Assembly: GCA_025458035.1 (NCBI GenBank)
Contig: JALOTH010000002.1
Span: 1-47,637 of the forward strand
DNA from: Rhodospirillales bacterium
GTDB lineage: Bacteria; Pseudomonadota; Alphaproteobacteria; Rhodospirillales; Defluviicoccaceae
DNA length: 47,637 nt
Direction: 5' to 3'
Below, piece after piece: positions 9,278 through 16,625 of this stretch; position 1 is the first letter of the stretch; the number at the start of each line of letters is the position of its first letter. The notes under the pieces were generated by a model. It searched no databases and was not told the DNA's origin. It was given only the letters and a program-made list of their open reading frames with translations. The position numbers were made by a program, and so were the translations under genes.

Positions 9278-9413
9278 CTCAGACTCCAGAATCCCGTCCC
9301 GGCCGCCGGGGCAGCCGATGATCTCGCGCCCACCCTCTCCCCATCGATCAGGCTTCGGCCGGGGGATCGTCGCAGCCCGGCGATCGGCTGTGAGGCGGAT
9401 ACGTCCTTAATCC

Positions 9414-9505
9414 CGTTATTGCGAGGAGCGGAGCGACGAAGCAATCCGGGCGTCTTCACAGGAGTTCTGGATTGCCGCGCCCGCTGACGCGGGCTCGCAA
9501 TGACG
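9414..9505. repeat. Dispersed palindromic repeat element with near-identical inverted ends
   Basis: The ends CGTTATTGCGAG (9414-9425) and CTCGCAATGACG (9494-9505) are inverted copies with one mismatch. Internally, GCCCGC-TGAC-GCGGGC (9479-9494) makes a six-base-pair hairpin. The GCGAGGAGCGGAGCGACGAA core is of a kind I recall as dispersed in alphaproteobacterial genomes. A shortened copy of the hairpin part occurs at 11636-11667. Confidence 0.6.
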
Positions 9506-9537
9506 ATGCGGAGAGGTCCTCGCCGAGCCCGCTCGCG

Positions 9538-9561
9538 CCGCCGGCCGATGGGGGCCGGCGG
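9538..9561. other. Strong GC hairpin between flp and cpaA
   Basis: CCGCCGGCC (9538-9546) pairs perfectly with GGCCGGCGG (9553-9561) around a six-base loop. On the leftward transcript it lies 63 bases after the flp stop. There is no U-run, so it is more likely a transcript-stabilising or partially terminating structure that keeps flp mRNA more abundant than the cpa mRNA. That role is inferred. Confidence 0.45.
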
Positions 9562-9624
9562 TCGTTAGCGAGGCGGGAAATTCTCGGGCAGCCCGTTCCC
9601 GGACCGGCGCCCGCTCACCGTTGA

Positions 9625-9801
9625 TTACTGGGAGGCGCCGCCCAGTTCGTCCTTGACCTTGAGGAAGGTCTTGTCGAGTTCCTCGCCCATCAGGCCGATG
9701 GTGCCCATGGCGGCGACGGCGACCAGCGCGGCGATCAGGCCATATTCGATGGCGGTTGCGCCGTTGTCATCGCGCAGGAATTTCGCAATAAACTTCGTCA
9801 T
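9625..9801 (-). CDS. flp: Flp/Fap-type major pilin
   Basis: A 58-residue prepilin, too short for most automatic gene lists. The leader MTKFIAKFLRDDNG ends in the glycine cut by CpaA. The mature protein begins ATAIEYGLIA, with the diagnostic Glu at +5 and Tyr at +6, followed by a hydrophobic helix (AALVAVAAMGTIGLMG). The start ATG (9801-9799) has GAGGAG ten bases upstream. It is the first gene of the tad locus and the structural subunit of the pilus. Confidence 0.95.
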   Translation of the reverse strand: MTKFIAKFLRDDNGATAIEYGLIAALVAVAAMGTIGLMGEELDKTFLKVKDELGGASQ

Positions 9802-9843
9802 TTTCGGGGTGCTCCTCGGCGGTTCTGGTAAATCGCTACCGTC

Positions 9844-9872
9844 AGCCTACGCCTGAGCCCCAATAACGTCAA
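9844..9872 (-). promoter_or_regulatory. Candidate sigma-70-type promoter of flp and the tad operon
   Basis: On the minus strand, TTGACG (9872-9867) and TAGGCT (9849-9844) are separated by exactly 17 bases. Transcription would start near 9837, giving a leader of about 36 bases before the flp ATG. The flanking 9860-9970 is strikingly AT-rich for this genome. Prediction only. Confidence 0.4.
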
Positions 9873-9919
9873 AATAATTATGTGTTCTAATTGTTGATCC
9901 ATGTTTGGTTATTATCATG

Positions 9920-9931
9920 CGTCAATTGACG
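9920..9931. promoter_or_regulatory. Perfect 12-base palindrome upstream of flp, possible operator
   Basis: CGTCAATTGACG is a perfect palindrome in the AT-rich region, about 50 bases upstream of the predicted flp -35 element. A dimeric regulator could bind here. No known consensus was matched with confidence. Confidence 0.3.
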
Positions 9932-10006
9932 ACGATTTGCAGCGTTTTTATTGATAAATATTATGAAAGTGGCGCAGCAGCGATGCCGCTGGCGGCCGCT
10001 CCGCCG

Positions 10007-10765
10007 TCACGGTGCCACCGCCGGCCCAGCGCCGGCCCCGCGCCGGCGGGCGCGTCCGCGCGAGGCCAGTTGGTTGAGCACCTCGACGCCGATGGAAAAG
10101 GCGATGGCAAAATAGAGGTAGCCGCGCGGGATGTGAAAGTGCAGTCCATCGGCGATCAGCGCCACGCCGACCAGCAACAGAAAGCTCAACGCCAGCATTT
10201 TCATCGTCGGATGGCGGCGGATGAACTCGCTGATCGGCTTGGCCGCCATCAGCATGACGCCAACGGAGATCAGCACGGCGGCGATCATGATTTCGATGTG
10301 CTGGGCCATGCCGACGGCAGTGATCACGGAATCGAGGGAGAACACGATGTCGAGGAGGACGATTTGGACGATGGCCGCGGCAAAGGTGGTCGAGCCGGCG
10401 TCCTGCCCCTCCTCGCCGCCACCTTCCGTCATGTGGTGGATCTCCATCGTGCCCTTGACGAGAAGGAACAATCCGCCGAGGAGGAGAACGAGATCGCGCC
10501 ACGATACGACATGCCCGGCGAGGCTGACGATCGGCTCGGTCAAGCCGATGATCCAGGTGATCGACAGCAGCAGGCCGACGCGCATGGCCGCCGCGAGGCC
10601 GAGGCCGATCACCCGGGCGCGCGGCTGCTGTTCGATCGGCAGTCGCTGGGTGACGATCGACAGGAAAATGACGTTGTCGATACCGAGAACGATTTCGAGC
10701 GCGGTCAGCGTCAGCAGGCTGGCCCACGCCTCCGGACTGCTCAGCAACGCCGCAATGTCGCCCAT
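10007..10765 (-). CDS. TerC-family integral membrane protein
   Basis: A 252-residue protein with about seven membrane segments. Family hallmarks are the acidic membrane motifs LEIVLGIDNVIFLSI (near 24-38) and LDIVFSLDSVITAVGM (near 138-153). Relatives are implicated in manganese export or tellurite resistance; the substrate here cannot be told from sequence. The C-terminus ends in an Arg/Gly/Ala-rich tail. It stands alone, upstream of flp on the same strand but separated by 205 bases. Confidence 0.85.
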   Translation of the reverse strand: MGDIAALLSSPEAWASLLTLTALEIVLGIDNVIFLSIVTQRLPIEQQPRARVIGLGLAAAMRVGLLLSITWIIGLTEPIVSLAGHVVSWRDLVLLLGGLFLLVKGTMEIHHMTEGGGEEGQDAGSTTFAAAIVQIVLLDIVFSLDSVITAVGMAQHIEIMIAAVLISVGVMLMAAKPISEFIRRHPTMKMLALSFLLLVGVALIADGLHFHIPRGYLYFAIAFSIGVEVLNQLASRGRARRRGAGAGPAVAP

Positions 10766-10917
10766 GCCGATGTTCCTACCGCCGCGTCTGCCGATGCGGC
10801 CGGCATCTTGGTGGCCGTGGACGGCGCTGGCAATGCCGTTCGCACGGCCGCTGCGTTGCCGGCGGCCGGTCGATGTGGCAGCATTCGCGCTCGTGTGGCG
10901 CAGGATCGGGGTGCTTG

Positions 10918-11610
10918 ATGGACGTCCGCCGATTGTCCCTTGCCGCGGGCTGCCGCGAAGCGCGCGGCCTCGCCGTCGTCATCGACGTGTTCCGCGCCTT
11001 TACCTGCGAGCCGCTGATGTACGCCATGGGTGCCGCGCAAGTCCTGCTCGAAGGTGATGTGGAGCGCTGCCGGGCCGAGCGCGGCGATGCCCTCCTCGTC
11101 GGCGAGGTTGACGAGCGGCCGATCGCCGGCTTCGATTTCACCAACTCGCCGACCCACATCATCGCCGCCGGTCCCGCCGTTTTCGCCGGCCGTCGCGTCA
11201 TCCACCGATCGACGGCGGGCGTCACCGGTGCCCTTGCCGCCCTTGCCCATTGCGATGACGTGCTGCTCGGCGCCTTCGTCACCGCCGCGGCCTGTGCGCG
11301 GTATATTCAGGCGCGGCGCCCCGCCGTCGTCAGTCTCGTGGCCATGGGCATGCGGGGGACAACCCCGTCGCCCGAGGACGAACGGTGCGCCGATTACCTC
11401 GACAGTCTGATCACCGGCCGTCCGTACGATCATGTCGCGGCGCTGGCGGAAATCCTTCACCAGGAGACGGCGCAGAGGTTCCTGTGCGGTGAAAAGGACT
11501 ACCTGCCGCGGGAGGATCCCGTGTACTGCCTGCAACGCGACCTCTTTCCCTACGTGCTGCGGGCCGAGCGGCAGGGCGGCTGGGTGGCGGCGGTTCGGGT
11601 GCCGTCATGA
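10918..11610 (+). CDS. ComB-like protein (2-phosphosulfolactate phosphatase family)
   Basis: A 230-residue protein. Family-type features are an N-terminal GLAVVIDVFRAFTCEPLMYA strand-helix, a central EVDERPIAGFDFTNSP block and the HRSTAGVTGALA segment (compare the family's T-x-x-G-T-x-A block). In methanogens and Bacillus relatives the enzyme dephosphorylates 2-phosphosulfolactate. No other sulfolactate or coenzyme M genes are nearby, so the substrate here is uncertain. An ATG at 10873 would add 15 residues; 10918 fits the family better. Divergent from the TerC gene, with 152 bases between them. Confidence 0.7.
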   Translation: MDVRRLSLAAGCREARGLAVVIDVFRAFTCEPLMYAMGAAQVLLEGDVERCRAERGDALLVGEVDERPIAGFDFTNSPTHIIAAGPAVFAGRRVIHRSTAGVTGALAALAHCDDVLLGAFVTAAACARYIQARRPAVVSLVAMGMRGTTPSPEDERCADYLDSLITGRPYDHVAALAEILHQETAQRFLCGEKDYLPREDPVYCLQRDLFPYVLRAERQGGWVAAVRVPS

Positions 11611-11635
11611 CGGGGGATTTGGGATCGCGGGTCGG

Positions 11636-11667
11636 CTGCCGCGCCCGCTGATGCGGGCTCACCATGG
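11636..11667. repeat. Short copy of the 9414-9505 repeat
   Basis: The segment TGCCGCGCCCGCTGATGCGG and its continuation match the 3' portion of the element at 9414-9505 with a few substitutions. They form the same six-base-pair hairpin, GCCCGC-TGAT-GCGGGC (11643-11658). It lies between two rightward genes and might weaken transcription between them. Confidence 0.5.
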
Positions 11668-11700
11668 ATGGCCGCTTCGCAAACGACAGGAGGGAGAACG

Positions 11701-12828
11701 ATGAGTGTGGTTGCCATCGTCATGGTCGCCGATCCCGCGCTGGCGGCCCGTCCGCTTGCGGGTCGCCCACTCCTCGCCCATACGCTGGAGCAGGCGGCCG
11801 CGGCACGGAGCGTCGGCCGCACCGTCGTCGTCACCGGCGACGAGACGCTGGCGCGGCTCGCGCAAGCCCTCGGCGCCCTTACCGCTCCGCTGCCGGCGGG
11901 CGGCACCGCGACCGATGTCGCCGCCGTGCTGCGGGTGGCGTTCGCCCGGCTGGAACAGGACACCGGATTCGTCGCCTCGGTGGCGCTGCTGCTGACCCCC
12001 GATTTTCCCCTGCGTTCGGCGACGATCATCGATGGCCTGATCGACCACCTGACCTGTGTCGGCGCCGACACCTTGCTCACCGTCCATCCCTTGACCGATC
12101 CCCTCTGGCTGCGTGACGAGGGCGGCCTCGCCCAGCCCGCCGATCCGCTGCCGACGCGTCAGTGCTACATCGACAATGGCGCGGCAACCGCCGTCCGCAT
12201 CGCGGCGTTCGAACGGGAGCAAGCCGTTCCCGCCGGCCGCGTCGTGCTGTTCGAGGTCGCGGCGCTGGCGGCACTTCGGTTGCGGGCCGATCACGACTGG
12301 CGGGTGGCCGACGCGCTGGTACAGCGACTGCGGACGCTGGATATCCGTGCCCGCTTACGGTCGATCCGGCTGCTCGCCCTCGATTTCGACGGCGTGATGA
12401 CCGATAACCGCGTGCTCGTCCTTGAAGATGGGCGGGAAGGGGTCCTGTGCAATCGCAGCGACGGCCTCGGTCTTGACCGGCTGCGCGCCGCCGGCCTGCC
12501 GGTGGTCGTCATCTCCAAGGAACGCAACCCGGTGGTCGCGGCTCGCTGCCGCAAGCTGTCGTTACCCTGCGAGCAGGGCATCGAGGACAAGCTTGCGGTG
12601 CTGCAACGAATCGTCGCCGAACACGGCCTGACCCTCGATCAGGTCGCGTTCTTCGGCAATGACATCAATGATCTGCCTTGCCTGAACGTCGCCGGCTTGG
12701 CGGTGGCGCCGGCGGACGCGCATGCCGACGTCATCCGCCAAGTCGACTATGTGACCGCCGCCGCCGGCGGCGTCGGTGCGGTCCGCGAGATCTGCGACCT
12801 GTGGCTGGCGGCGCAGGGCGAGGGTTGA
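11701..12828 (+). CDS. Fusion of a degenerate acylneuraminate-cytidylyltransferase-like domain and a KdsC-type HAD phosphatase
   Basis: A 375-residue protein. Residues 1-215 follow the NeuA/KdsB fold: PLAGRPLLAHTLEQAA (18-33), LLLTPDFPLR (96-105) and an NGAATAVRIAAF strand (159-170). The N-terminal nucleotide-binding loop (ARGGSKG type) is missing, replaced by VMVADPALA. Residues 222-375 are an intact HAD domain: D228 and D230 in LDFDGVMTD, S272, K297, and GNDINDLP at 319-326. The phosphatase is probably active, acting on a sugar-acid or similar phosphate, while cytidylyl transfer is doubtful. The start ATG is fixed by AGGAGG ending eight bases upstream. Confidence 0.75.
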   Translation: MSVVAIVMVADPALAARPLAGRPLLAHTLEQAAAARSVGRTVVVTGDETLARLAQALGALTAPLPAGGTATDVAAVLRVAFARLEQDTGFVASVALLLTPDFPLRSATIIDGLIDHLTCVGADTLLTVHPLTDPLWLRDEGGLAQPADPLPTRQCYIDNGAATAVRIAAFEREQAVPAGRVVLFEVAALAALRLRADHDWRVADALVQRLRTLDIRARLRSIRLLALDFDGVMTDNRVLVLEDGREGVLCNRSDGLGLDRLRAAGLPVVVISKERNPVVAARCRKLSLPCEQGIEDKLAVLQRIVAEHGLTLDQVAFFGNDINDLPCLNVAGLAVAPADAHADVIRQVDYVTAAAGGVGAVREICDLWLAAQGEG

Positions 12829-12860
12829 GGACGATGCCGGCCAGCGGCTGACGCCGCCGG

Positions 12861-13499
12861 CTAAACCTTGGCGTTGGGCAGGAACGGATCGGGTTGCATG
12901 CCGGTCAGCGGGTCGTCCTCCGGTTCGGCCTGGGTGACGATGTCGTGGATGTGAACGTCGCTGCCGCCGTGCTTCTTCAACACCTCAACGGCCCGTGTTT
13001 CATGGAGCGGATCGCGGGTCCGCACCCAAAGCAGAATGCCGCCGCGGGCGATTTGCGTCTCGATGTTCTTCGCGCTTTCCCGGCCGATCGCCCGCGCGAG
13101 GACGGAGCCGAGGCCGGCGCCGACACCGCCCGCCGCCAGGGCGCCGCCGATAACGGCCGCCAGCGTGCCGCCCGACGCGACGATGATGCCGACGGCGGCG
13201 ACGGCACCGACGTAGCCCAGCCCGGAAATGGCAAACGCCTTGGCTTCGGTCACGTCGTCCTTGCTGACGAACGCGGTTCGCGGGGTGTTGGGATCGTCCT
13301 CCAGTTCGCTGACCCGCTGGTAAAGGTGCCCGAGCTTGTCGGCGACCGCTTTTTCGCTGGCCAGGACACTGATCTCCGCCCGGTCGAAGCCATGCTCGAG
13401 GAGATCATCGATAGCGGCCTGTAAACTGTCCTGATGGTTGAAAACGCCAACCGCCTCGCGGACGGTCACGGTGGGGGTGTCAGCGCCGGTTTCGGTCAT
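12861..13499 (-). CDS. Glycine-zipper general stress-type protein (DUF1269/17M-like)
   Basis: A 212-residue protein. The N-terminal ~100 residues (AVGVFNHQDSLQAAIDDLLE and following) resemble the general stress protein 17M-like fold. The centre (about 115-165) is a Gly/Ala-rich hydrophobic stretch typical of glycine-zipper segments inserting in membranes. A second small alpha/beta unit follows (ILLWVRTRDPLHETRAVEVL). The function is not known. The start is set by AGGAGGAG a few bases before the ATG at 13499. It lies 58 bases after the hemerythrin gene on the same strand, so the two may form one stress-response unit. Confidence 0.65.
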   Translation of the reverse strand: MTETGADTPTVTVREAVGVFNHQDSLQAAIDDLLEHGFDRAEISVLASEKAVADKLGHLYQRVSELEDDPNTPRTAFVSKDDVTEAKAFAISGLGYVGAVAAVGIIVASGGTLAAVIGGALAAGGVGAGLGSVLARAIGRESAKNIETQIARGGILLWVRTRDPLHETRAVEVLKKHGGSDVHIHDIVTQAEPEDDPLTGMQPDPFLPNAKV

Positions 13500-13557
13500 C
13501 GGTCTCCTCCTTTTCCACGCCGCGCTCCTGATCAGGTCTTTCCCGCCGCCGCCGCGG

Positions 13558-13950
13558 TCAGCGACGCGTCGAGTCGAGGTAGCTTTCGAAGGCGTGATCG
13601 GCACGGCGGATGTGACCTTCGATCCAGTGGTGCAGTTCGGTCAAGGTCTCGAGGGTCAGCGCCCGGTCACCGCCGCGCCACGCGGCGCGCAGGGCGTCCA
13701 GCCACGTCAGCGTGCGGTCGTGCTCATCCATATGCGCCTGGTATCCGGGATAGGCGTAAAGCCGCATCAGCATCTGCTCTGATGAAAAATGCACCTCCGT
13801 GTACTCGGAGAGCCGTTCCAGCAACACATCGATCTGATCGAGGTTGCCGCCGTCGGTCAGCGCATTGCCGATGGCCTTCAACATGTCGAGCTGTAGCCGA
13901 TGTTCGCCGACCAGTTGTGCTCCCGGGCTTGTCTCCGCCGCTGATGTCAT
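13558..13950 (-). CDS. Bacteriohemerythrin-like protein
   Basis: A 130-residue single-domain hemerythrin expected to bind O2 at a non-haem di-iron site in the cytoplasm. All seven canonical ligand positions can be assigned: H17, H54, E58, H73, H77, H113 and D118. They come from EHRLQLDML, VHFSSEQML, HMDEHDRTL and EGHIRRADH. In relatives it stores or senses oxygen or delivers it to oxygenases. A longer upstream frame exists but the domain begins close to this ATG. Confidence 0.85.
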   Translation of the reverse strand: MTSAAETSPGAQLVGEHRLQLDMLKAIGNALTDGGNLDQIDVLLERLSEYTEVHFSSEQMLMRLYAYPGYQAHMDEHDRTLTWLDALRAAWRGGDRALTLETLTELHHWIEGHIRRADHAFESYLDSTRR

Positions 13951-14183
13951 GAAAGCCTCGCTCCCGCTGAGGGCCCTGCGCTGCGTCGCGCTTCCCGCAG
14001 CGTTGCAGAAATTACGGGTGCCGGCAACCGTTGCCCGCCTGCGCGTGCGCCGCCCGCGCGCCGGCAAGCACCTTGCCGTCATCCACCGGGACGGGTAAGG
14101 TGATCGGCCCGAACAAGACGCGAACATTGACGACGTGGAGCAACGGGTTGTCGAGCACGGGTGATCGGCCGGCCGCAACGGCG

Positions 14184-14621
14184 ATGATCGCGCGCGGTGT
14201 TCTCAGGCTGTTTCGCCGGCTGGATTGCGCGGCGCTGCCGGAAGTCGTCCTCGGCAATCGCCGGCGCGCCGACATTCTCGCCATGGATCGCCATGGGCGG
14301 CTGATCATCGTCGAGGTGAAGTCTTCGCCCGAGGATTTCCGGTCGGACCGCAAATGGTGCGAATACCTTGCGTATTGCGATGAGTTCGCCTTTGCCGTCG
14401 GGCCGGACTTCCCGGTGCGGCTGCTTCCCCCCGAACCCGGGGTCATCGTTGCCGATCGGCACGACGCGACGATCTTCCGCCCGCCGACGGGAGCGAGCAG
14501 CCTGCCGCCGGCGCGCCGCCGTGCGTTGACGCTGACGTTTGCTCGCACCGCGGCAAGCCGCCTCGCGCTGATCGTTGATCCTTTCGACGCCGGCCAGCGG
14601 CTTACGGCGCGCGAGCTGTGA
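14184..14621 (+). CDS. MmcB-family DNA repair protein
   Basis: A ~145-residue PD-(D/E)XK-like protein. The core LIIVEVKSSPEDFRSDRKW (near 40-58) and YLAYCDEFAFAVGPDFP match the alphaproteobacterial MmcB/DUF1052 family, which in Caulobacter is part of the SOS/ImuB-related damage response. The E-x-K pair of the nuclease-like motif is present. The start is uncertain: an in-frame TTG or GTG up to ~85 bases earlier would give a longer N-terminus, and no good ribosome site precedes the ATG at 14184. Divergent from the hemerythrin gene. Confidence 0.75.
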   Translation: MIARGVLRLFRRLDCAALPEVVLGNRRRADILAMDRHGRLIIVEVKSSPEDFRSDRKWCEYLAYCDEFAFAVGPDFPVRLLPPEPGVIVADRHDATIFRPPTGASSLPPARRRALTLTFARTAASRLALIVDPFDAGQRLTAREL

Positions 14622-14643
14622 GCGTGCCCGATCGCAGTGCCGC

Positions 14644-15861
14644 CTATTGCTGGCGGTGGCGGCCGCGGCCGAACGCCATGTAGCAGGCGGTCGCCAGCCC
14701 CGCCGAGATCAGCAGCGCGAGGGCCATCGGCGTCGCCGAGGCCATCTCGAATGCGCCGAGCACGGTCGTCGCCGCCGCGGCCACGGCCATTTGCAGAAAG
14801 CCCAGCCAGGCCGAGGCGGTGCCGGCCACCTCCGGGAAGGGGGCGAGGGCGCCGGCGATGCCGGCAGCGAACACGATGCCGACACCGGCACAGAAGATCG
14901 CCATCGGCACGACAATCTCCGGGATGGCAGGGGTGCCGCCGCTGGCGATGGCGAACGCCGAGGCGGCGACGCCACCCGTCACGGTGAGCAGCAGACCGAG
15001 CGGCATTAGCTGATGGGGCTGGCGGCGACGGCTCAGTCGCGCCGCGGTCAGGCTGCCGGCCAGATAGCCGGCGACGGTGACGATCGCCAGCATGCCGAAA
15101 TGCTGCGGCGACAGGCCCATCTGGTCGATGAAGATGAACGGGCCGCTCACCGTGTAGGCCATCAGGCCGGCAAAGACCCAGGCGACGGCCAGCGTGTTGG
15201 CGAGGTAGCCGGGCTCGCTCAGCACCCGCCAGTGCACGCTGCGCGTCGTGACCGCGAAGCGGCGGCGCCGCCCTGGAGGATCAGCGAGGCGTGTTTCCGG
15301 CAGCAGCCAGTGGGACGCCAGGCACAGGACGATACCGAGGGCGGTCTGCAGCAGGAATGCCGATCGCCAGCCGTACCACAGCTGAAGATAGCCACCGATG
15401 ATCGGGGCGACGGCCGGCGATATGGCGAGGGCGGCGCCGACGTAGGCCAGGGCCGTCGCCGAACGCTCCGCACCGTAAATGTCGCGCACGATGGCGCGGC
15501 TCAACACCGGGCCGGTACAGGCGGCGATTCCCTGCACGAAGCGGCCCAGCAGCAGGATGCCGATGGTCGGTGCCAGTGCACACGCGAAGCTGGCGGCGAT
15601 GTAGGCGAGAAGGCCGATCATCAGCACGGGGCGGCGGCCGTAGCGGTCCGAGAGCGTGCCGATCACCAGTTGCGCCGGCGCAAAGCCGATGAGGAAGAGC
15701 GAGAGCGTCAGGTTTGCTTGCTGCTGCGTGGCATGCAGAGCCTGCGCCAGCGATGGCAGTGACGGGGTGTAGAGGGATGTGGAGATCTGGCCGAGCGCAA
15801 CGAGCGCGGTGATCAGCGCGCCGATGCCGAGGCTCTCGGCGGGGAGGTGCCGGAACGCCAC
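14644..15861 (-). CDS. Bcr/CflA-type MFS multidrug efflux transporter
   Basis: A 405-residue, 12-segment major facilitator. MFS signature A is present as GTLSDRYGRRPVLMIG after TM2, and GRFVQGIAACTGPVLSRAIV matches the Bcr/CflA motif in TM4-5. Relatives export drugs such as bicyclomycin and chloramphenicol by proton antiport. The start is placed at GTG (15861) because the protein upstream of it is not transporter-like; the open frame runs far further. It is the last gene of a leftward run, 38 bases after the YgjP-type gene. Confidence 0.82.
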   Translation of the reverse strand: MAFRHLPAESLGIGALITALVALGQISTSLYTPSLPSLAQALHATQQQANLTLSLFLIGFAPAQLVIGTLSDRYGRRPVLMIGLLAYIAASFACALAPTIGILLLGRFVQGIAACTGPVLSRAIVRDIYGAERSATALAYVGAALAISPAVAPIIGGYLQLWYGWRSAFLLQTALGIVLCLASHWLLPETRLADPPGRRRRFAVTTRSVHWRVLSEPGYLANTLAVAWVFAGLMAYTVSGPFIFIDQMGLSPQHFGMLAIVTVAGYLAGSLTAARLSRRRQPHQLMPLGLLLTVTGGVAASAFAIASGGTPAIPEIVVPMAIFCAGVGIVFAAGIAGALAPFPEVAGTASAWLGFLQMAVAAAATTVLGAFEMASATPMALALLISAGLATACYMAFGRGRHRQQ

Positions 15862-15899
15862 GCCATCACCCCGTGCCGCGGCGCGGGCAGCGCGGCGGA

Positions 15900-16625
15900 T
15901 CACCCATAACGGTGGAGCGAATCGCCGTGGCAGCGCAGCCAGGCGCGGGCCTCGTCGACGCCCGTCGTCAACGTGCGCACCAGCGCCCAGAACGCACGTC
16001 CATGCCCCTTGACGGCGAGATGGGCGACTTCGTGGGCGACGACGTAGTCGAGGACGGCGGCGGGCGCCATGATCAGGCGCCATGAGAACGACAGGTTGCC
16101 GTTGGCGGCGCACGATCCCCACCGCGATGTCTGATCGCGCACGGCAATCCGTCCGACCGGCCGGCCGATTTGGGTTGCCTTCGCCGCGACGCGGTGGCCG
16201 ATTTCGGCGCGGGCCTGCCGGCGCAACCATCTGTGCAGTTGCTGGCTGACATCGCCTGACGTTGTCGGGACGGCGATCGTTGCATCGGCGGCGACGATGC
16301 GTTTGGCGGCCGGCGCGGCGATGACGCGGTGCGGCCGGCCAAGCAGCGGCAGTTCGGCGCCGACGGCGAACGGCACATGCGGTGGCAGGGTCGCGAGCCG
16401 CGTCCGCAGCCAGTCGGAGGAGCGCAGGGCGAGGGCGATGGCTTCCGTTTCGGGCACAAGGGGCGGCAACGTGACCACCGCCGCCTCGCCGCCGCGATCG
16501 AGGCGGAGTATGACCCGGCGAGCGCGGCGGTGGCGGCGGATGACCAGTGCAAGCTCCCGCTCGCCGACCGGGATGCGGAGCGTCGCCGCTGGCGCCGGCC
16601 GTGGGCGCGACACGGTCCGGGCCAT
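15900..16625 (-). CDS. YgjP-type (M48-like/DUF45) zinc metallopeptidase
   Basis: A 241-residue cytoplasmic protein with the YgjP family core: RWGSCAANGNLSFSWRLIMA (168-187) followed by the HEVAH zinc site (198-202, H198, E199, H202) and a third ligand at H208. Family length is typical. The substrate is unknown. The start ATG overlaps the stop of the upstream aldolase gene by one base (TGATG), so the two are likely coupled. Confidence 0.85.
   Translation of the reverse strand: MARTVSRPRPAPAATLRIPVGERELALVIRRHRRARRVILRLDRGGEAAVVTLPPLVPETEAIALALRSSDWLRTRLATLPPHVPFAVGAELPLLGRPHRVIAAPAAKRIVAADATIAVPTTSGDVSQQLHRWLRRQARAEIGHRVAAKATQIGRPVGRIAVRDQTSRWGSCAANGNLSFSWRLIMAPAAVLDYVVAHEVAHLAVKGHGRAFWALVRTLTTGVDEARAWLRCHGDSLHRYG

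Larger units (their letters stand above)
9278..9624. other. Gene-free stretch between cpaA and flp
   Basis: This stretch of 347 bases shows no convincing reading frame on either strand. It contains a dispersed repeat (9414-9505) and a separate GC-rich hairpin (9538-9561), described in their own entries. The cpa genes downstream of flp are probably transcribed through it. Confidence 0.7.
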
